From assembly GCA_029556615.1 (NCBI GenBank), contig JAKQDD010000210.1, positions 89,870 through 153,869 of the forward strand: a stretch of 64,000 nt of DNA, written 5' to 3'. Numbering within the stretch: the first letter of the stretch is position 1; the number at the start of each line of letters is the position of its first letter. Positions 60,835 to 64,000 of the stretch are shown piece after piece. This stretch comes from Verrucomicrobiota bacterium. GTDB taxonomy: Bacteria > Verrucomicrobiota > Verrucomicrobiia > Limisphaerales > J093. Under the pieces are notes generated by a model, which made no database searches, was not told where the DNA came from, and saw only the letters and a list, made by a program, of their open reading frames with translations. A program made the translations under genes and the position numbers.

Positions 60835-60921
60835 CCTGCTCGCCCTGTCGCTGCGCCCCGCCGCGCAGTGCAATCGGAAGGAATCGTGCATGCCTGGCAA
60901 GAGCCTCAGGCAACGAAGTGC

Positions 60922-61082
60922 AGGACAAAGGAATTAGGCACAAAGGATTTTGGGACAGAGGAATTTGGGACAGAGGAATTAGGGATAAGGGAGTGGATGG
61001 CCTCATCCCCTTGTCCCCCTCATTCCCTTGTCCCCTCATTCCCTTGTCCCCCCATTCCCTTGTCCCCCTCATTCCCTTGTCC
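60922..61082. repeat. Inverted pair of short tandem repeats (imperfect cruciform)
   Basis: The left side (60922-60992) repeats GGGACAGAGGAATTT-like units; the right side (61004-61082) repeats CATTCCCTTGTCCCC about five times. The right unit is nearly the reverse complement of the left (GGGGACAAGGGAATG versus GGGACAGAGGAATTT), so the whole can fold into a long imperfect hairpin. It lies between the DUF362 gene and the esterase gene. Confidence 0.85.
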
Positions 61083-61155
61083 ACTTGTTCACCCCCTCCG
61101 CTTTTGCGTCTTGCCCAGACGCAGCGCGAGTGGAGAATGCAGGGCAGACGCATCC

Positions 61156-62325
61156 ATGAAAACGAATGCCACACCGCCTCGAGCCCGGGCTGCCATAGCC
61201 ATGGCGGCGCTCTTCCTGGTTCCTTGGGCGCTCGCGCAACCCCGGTCCCAGGGACCCCAAGTCGTCTCGCCCGAGGTCGGCGCCGATCGCAAGGTCACGT
61301 TCCGCATCCTGGCTCCAAAGGCGGAGTCAGTGAAGCTGGGCGGATCGGACATTCCCGGCCTCGGTCAGGGCAAAGAGCTGGTGAAGAACGCCGAGGGGAT
61401 CTGGGAAGTCACGCTCGACCCCGTCCCGCCGGGGTATTACCGCTACAACTTCAATGTCGATGGCGTGACGGTGATCGACCCGCGCAACCCGGCCACGAGC
61501 GAGTCGAACGCCAACACCTGGAGCCTGGTGGCGGTGCCCGGGGCGGAGTTCATGGACACCCAGAACGTGCCGCACGGCGCCGTAGCCCAGGTGACGTACT
61601 ACTCGACCACGCTCCAGCGCTTCCGGCGCCTGCATGTCTACACCCCCCCGGGATACGAGTCCGGCGCGGACCGGTACCCGGTCTTTTACCTGCTGCACGG
61701 GGCCTTCGATTCCGACGCGTCCTGGAGCACCGTGGGGCGTGCAGGCTTCATTCTCGACAACCTGATTGCCGCCCGCAAAACCAGGCCGATGCTTGTCGTG
61801 ATGCCGGCGGGACACACCGGCCCCTTCCGCTTCGGCGCGGGCTTCAATGACGAGTTCGAGCGCGATTTCCTGAACGAGGTGATGCCGCTGGTCGAGAAAC
61901 GATACCGGGTTCTCGCGGACCGCAAGCATCGCGCCATCGCCGGGCTCTCGATGGGGGGCGCCCAGGCGCTCAATATCGGCATGGCGCGGCTGGACCAGTT
62001 CGCCTACCTCGGGGTCTACAGCTCCGGTGTCTTCGGGATCACGGGGGGCGGGATGGGCGGCGGCGCCAACGCGCCCGCCGGCCCGACCTGGGAAGAGCGC
62101 CACAAGGAAGCCCTCGATAACGCCGAGCTCAAGAAGGGGCTGCGCCGGGTCTGGTTCGCCACCGGCAGGGAGGACTTCCTGCTCCGGACATCCCAGGCCA
62201 CGGTCGAGATGCTCAAGAATCATGGCTTCGACGTGGTCTACCGCGAGACCGAAGGGGCCCACACGTGGATCGTGTGGCGACAGTACCTCGCCGAGTTCGC
62301 GCCCCAGTTGTTCCAGGATTATTGA
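61156..62325 (+). CDS. Secreted CE1-type esterase with N-terminal E-set domain
   Basis: 389 aa. Signal peptide ending WALA, an Ig-like E-set (CBM48-like) domain (about 35-125: VTFRILAPKAESVKLGGS...GYYRYNFNVDG) and an alpha/beta-hydrolase esterase D-like domain: PVFYLLHGAFDSDASW (oxyanion loop), nucleophile S265 in AGLSMGG, FATGREDFLL (Asp region), EGAHTW (His). This plan is typical of feruloyl/acetyl xylan esterases that remove ester groups from plant polysaccharides. The ATG at 61156 begins the signal peptide. Confidence 0.88.
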   Translation: MKTNATPPRARAAIAMAALFLVPWALAQPRSQGPQVVSPEVGADRKVTFRILAPKAESVKLGGSDIPGLGQGKELVKNAEGIWEVTLDPVPPGYYRYNFNVDGVTVIDPRNPATSESNANTWSLVAVPGAEFMDTQNVPHGAVAQVTYYSTTLQRFRRLHVYTPPGYESGADRYPVFYLLHGAFDSDASWSTVGRAGFILDNLIAARKTRPMLVVMPAGHTGPFRFGAGFNDEFERDFLNEVMPLVEKRYRVLADRKHRAIAGLSMGGAQALNIGMARLDQFAYLGVYSSGVFGITGGGMGGGANAPAGPTWEERHKEALDNAELKKGLRRVWFATGREDFLLRTSQATVEMLKNHGFDVVYRETEGAHTWIVWRQYLAEFAPQLFQDY

Positions 62326-62355
62326 ATCACCGCGCCAAGGCCTCGAACCCGATCG

Positions 62356-62631
62356 TCAGGGTTCCGCGGTACATCGCCGACGTAGCGCACCGGCCGGGCG
62401 GCGAGGCGTGGTGTCTTCCCTGAAGCCCTCAGCGAGGCCCACCGCCGCTTTCACGCGCTTGCGCGCCACCGCGCTCAGCAGCACTCCGCGTGCCCAGGCC
62501 GCAATGCCGCTGTCGCCTGCCGCCTCGACTATCCGCTCCTTGTCCTGCTTCTTCAGCCGGACATACAACGCCTCGCTGTGCTGCTGGTCCTGCGGCTTGG
62601 CCGCAAACCTATTTCTTGGCGGCGCTGGCAT
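62356..62631 (-). CDS. Small RHH/mobilisation-like protein
   Basis: 91 aa. The core ALYVRLKKQDKERIVEAAGDSG and AAWARGVLLSAVAR resembles a ribbon-helix-helix strand plus two helices as found in antitoxin- or MobC-like proteins. The Arg/Pro-rich tail is probably disordered. The start overlaps the end of the upstream gene by about 23 bp on the same strand. Assignment by pattern only. Confidence 0.55.
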   Translation of the reverse strand: MPAPPRNRFAAKPQDQQHSEALYVRLKKQDKERIVEAAGDSGIAAWARGVLLSAVARKRVKAAVGLAEGFREDTTPRRPAGALRRRCTAEP

Positions 62632-62836
62632 CGGATACGGTGGCCTGCAGCCCTGTCATCGTCAGCAGTGGTAACACGGTGAAATGCCCCGCTTCGTCGT
62701 ACACGATCACATAGGGGGCTTTCGGTGCAAAAGAAATGTAATCCCGATGCGGGACCCGATATTCCTTGCCATCGGCCATGAGCAATGTGAACGGCTCCCC
62801 CCGAGCCGCGGCCGATTCAACCTGTTCCCTGTTCAT
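62609..62836 (-). CDS. Small conserved hypothetical (LPLLTMTGL family)
   Basis: 75 aa. MNREQVESAAARGEPFTLLMADG, PHRDYISFAPKAPYVIVYD and HFTVLPLLTMTGLQ form one compact beta-rich domain found as a stand-alone protein in many Gram-negative genomes. Function unknown. Start 62836 (MNREQV) is preferred over 62854. Its 3' end overlaps the next small gene, suggesting a two-gene unit. Confidence 0.6.
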   Translation of the reverse strand: MNREQVESAAARGEPFTLLMADGKEYRVPHRDYISFAPKAPYVIVYDEAGHFTVLPLLTMTGLQATVSDASAAKK

Positions 62837-63233
62837 GGAGGAACTGTCGCGCACCGCGCATGATTGCGCAAGCGGATTCTTGGCGCCATGCCAACAGGTA
62901 TTCTCGCGACCTCACAACCACGAGACCGCCTGATGCCCAACCCGAAGCTGCGCTTGCGCGCCCAAGGGGCCGAGGTCTGCCACTCCCGCCGCATGTCGCT
63001 GCGAATGCCCGTCGTGTTGAGCCGCATTGGGCCCCAACAGTCCTGACGGGCGGACGAGAGAGCCTTGGACCTTGCGAGATCGCAAGCACTGAGGGATACT
63101 CGGCTCCATGAGCTTCGGTTGGATCGATGGCATGCCTGACCTCCCGCCACTCTCCTCCACGCAGGTGACACCTCATTTGCGCGCAAGCGTTTCTGTTTCG
63201 ATCCCAGCGGCGTCCCTGTAACGTCTTCCTGTC
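62837..63233. other. Intergenic region with possible integrase N-terminal remnant
   Basis: In the plus frame at 62930-63045, MPNPKLRLRAQGAEVCHSRR and MSLRMP resemble the N-terminal SAM-like segment (PNPKLxLxxQxxEV.R..H.SLRT) of tyrosine recombinases, then a stop follows. No catalytic domain is present. Otherwise nothing seen. Confidence 0.35.
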
Positions 63234-64000
63234 ATGAGAACTTCTCTATCCCTGGTCCTCGGATTCAGCGTGTTCACCTCTGTCTTTGGTCTGCGGCTGC
63301 AAGCGGACGCGGTTGCCTGGGATGGAGGGGGCGATGGCGTTGCCTGGAACGACGCCAACAACTGGGCTGCCAAAAGCCTGCCGACCCCCGAGGACGATGT
63401 GGTCATCAGTGGCGTTGGCGCCGGAGTGACCATCGTGCTCTCAGGGGACGCAACGGTCCGAAGTCTCGAGTGCAGTGCGTCGTTCACCGTGGCCTCAGGC
63501 GTCCTGAGCCTGACCCACGGGGAATCCCATGTGGACGGCGCGTTCACCGTGGCCGAAGCATGCATCCTGAGAGTCACCGGCGGAACAACCGTCTTCCAGG
63601 CGAATGGCACTGCCGTCGTCGACCGTGCGGGTCTGCAGGCGCTCGGTGGCGCGGTGCTGTCGTTGCCCGGGGCGGTGAGCGGAGGGGGTCAGGGGCAGCA
63701 ATGGCGCGCGGAGGGGGCCGGTAGCCGGCTGGTATTGGGAGGGCTGAAGAGTGCGGTGGGAGGGCCGAGCTGGCAGCCGCTGTGGGTGACGGCGAGCGGG
63801 GGCGGACGGGTCGAGCTGCCGGGGCTCGAGCAGGTACCGGGGGGTCAGGTGAACGTGAGCGTGGATGGCGAGGGGAGCGCCGTCGAGATGCCAAAGCTGA
63901 CGCAGTTGGCTGAGGCTTTGGTGGTGGATGTGGGGAATGGTGGGAGCGTTGGGTTGGCGGGGCTGGTGGATGGAAGTGGGGTGCATGTGACGTTGCGGGC
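63234..64000 (+). CDS. Secreted beta-helix/autotransporter-like protein, partial
   Basis: Open frame from ATG 63234 to the right edge (255 codons seen, no stop). Signal peptide MRTSLSLVLGFSVFTSVFG. The mature start AWDGGGDGVAWNDANNWAAKSLPTPEDDVVISG is the repeat-like 'W.G..G..W.d..NW.....P...DdV.I' segment of large autotransporter- and DUF-type exported beta-solenoid proteins. After that it is Val/Gly-rich with short beta-strands. Likely a very large surface protein continuing beyond the window; full domain content cannot be judged. Confidence 0.78.
   Translation, partial: MRTSLSLVLGFSVFTSVFGLRLQADAVAWDGGGDGVAWNDANNWAAKSLPTPEDDVVISGVGAGVTIVLSGDATVRSLECSASFTVASGVLSLTHGESHVDGAFTVAEACILRVTGGTTVFQANGTAVVDRAGLQALGGAVLSLPGAVSGGGQGQQWRAEGAGSRLVLGGLKSAVGGPSWQPLWVTASGGGRVELPGLEQVPGGQVNVSVDGEGSAVEMPKLTQLAEALVVDVGNGGSVGLAGLVDGSGVHVTLR

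Overview
The window is a GC-rich bacterial chromosome segment, most likely from a member of the Verrucomicrobiota (Limisphaerales/Pedosphaera-like). This rests on several traits: two prepilin-type FTLIELLVVIAIIAILA proteins of the H-X9-DG kind, a DUF1080 (3-keto-disaccharide hydrolase-like) protein, a secreted delta-60 repeat protein, secreted proteins ending in FFRLVP or FLRLRQW, tandem F-terminal porins and a long PurF. The assignment comes from gene content read by eye, not from a marker tree. No rRNA, tRNA or CRISPR array was recognised.

Layout. 0.4-4.0 kb: beta-CASP metallo-hydrolase, nitroreductase, NCS1 nucleobase permease. 4.0-8.7 kb: PIG-L deacetylase, delta-60 repeat protein, exported aldo/keto reductase. 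8.7-12.8 kb: a minus-strand operon fba-pgm-Na+/H+ antiporter whose stops and starts overlap as TGATG. 13.0-15.6 kb: two paralogous membrane-anchored, glutamate-rich proteins. 15.7-19.0 kb: AbrB-PIN toxin-antitoxin pair, PfkB sugar kinase, small beta-barrel, pseudopilin. 19.6-25.9 kb: exported rhodanese, PocR-AraC regulator, two paralogous porins, POT peptide transporter. 26.0-36.0 kb: carbohydrate block with a GH13-debranching enzyme fusion, PBP4-type peptidase, a 101-bp tandem array, NUDIX hydrolase and a nucleotidyltransferase-galactokinase fusion. 36.1-39.7 kb: DUF1080 protein, second pseudopilin, GH5-like enzyme. 39.8-48.5 kb: an accessory island with a three-gene HerA-like ATPase module, a decayed transposase, a frameshifted gene, a VapBC pair, a truncated DUF3450-like gene and a DUF4143 ATPase. 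50-62 kb: RluA, amidohydrolase, galactokinase, PurF, a secreted repeat protein, a TPR lipoprotein, DUF362 and an esterase. 62.3-64 kb: two small genes, a possible integrase remnant, and the start of a large secreted protein running off the right edge.

The most striking non-genic signal is a family of dispersed two-module elements, nine copies here. Module A is bounded by TAGAGTCCTCGA and its reverse complement; module B by TAGCGAGGCGC and its reverse complement. Outer ends therefore read TAG on both strands, and in five places that TAG is the stop codon of the flanking gene; twice one element supplies both stops of a convergent pair. Module B also carries a start-codon frame encoding M-x3-TR-x-GLRRRLA, and one diverged copy at 18977-19154 supplies the ribosome-binding site, start codon and leader peptide of a pseudopilin.

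The candidate undescribed system is the minus-strand set 44602-39817: a membrane-anchored protein of unknown family, a 923-aa HerA/FtsK-class ATPase with an unrecognised 390-residue N-terminal region, and a charged 180-aa protein translationally coupled to the ATPase (ATGA overlap). It lies beside transposon debris and toxin-antitoxin genes, as defence modules often do. That function is an inference only.
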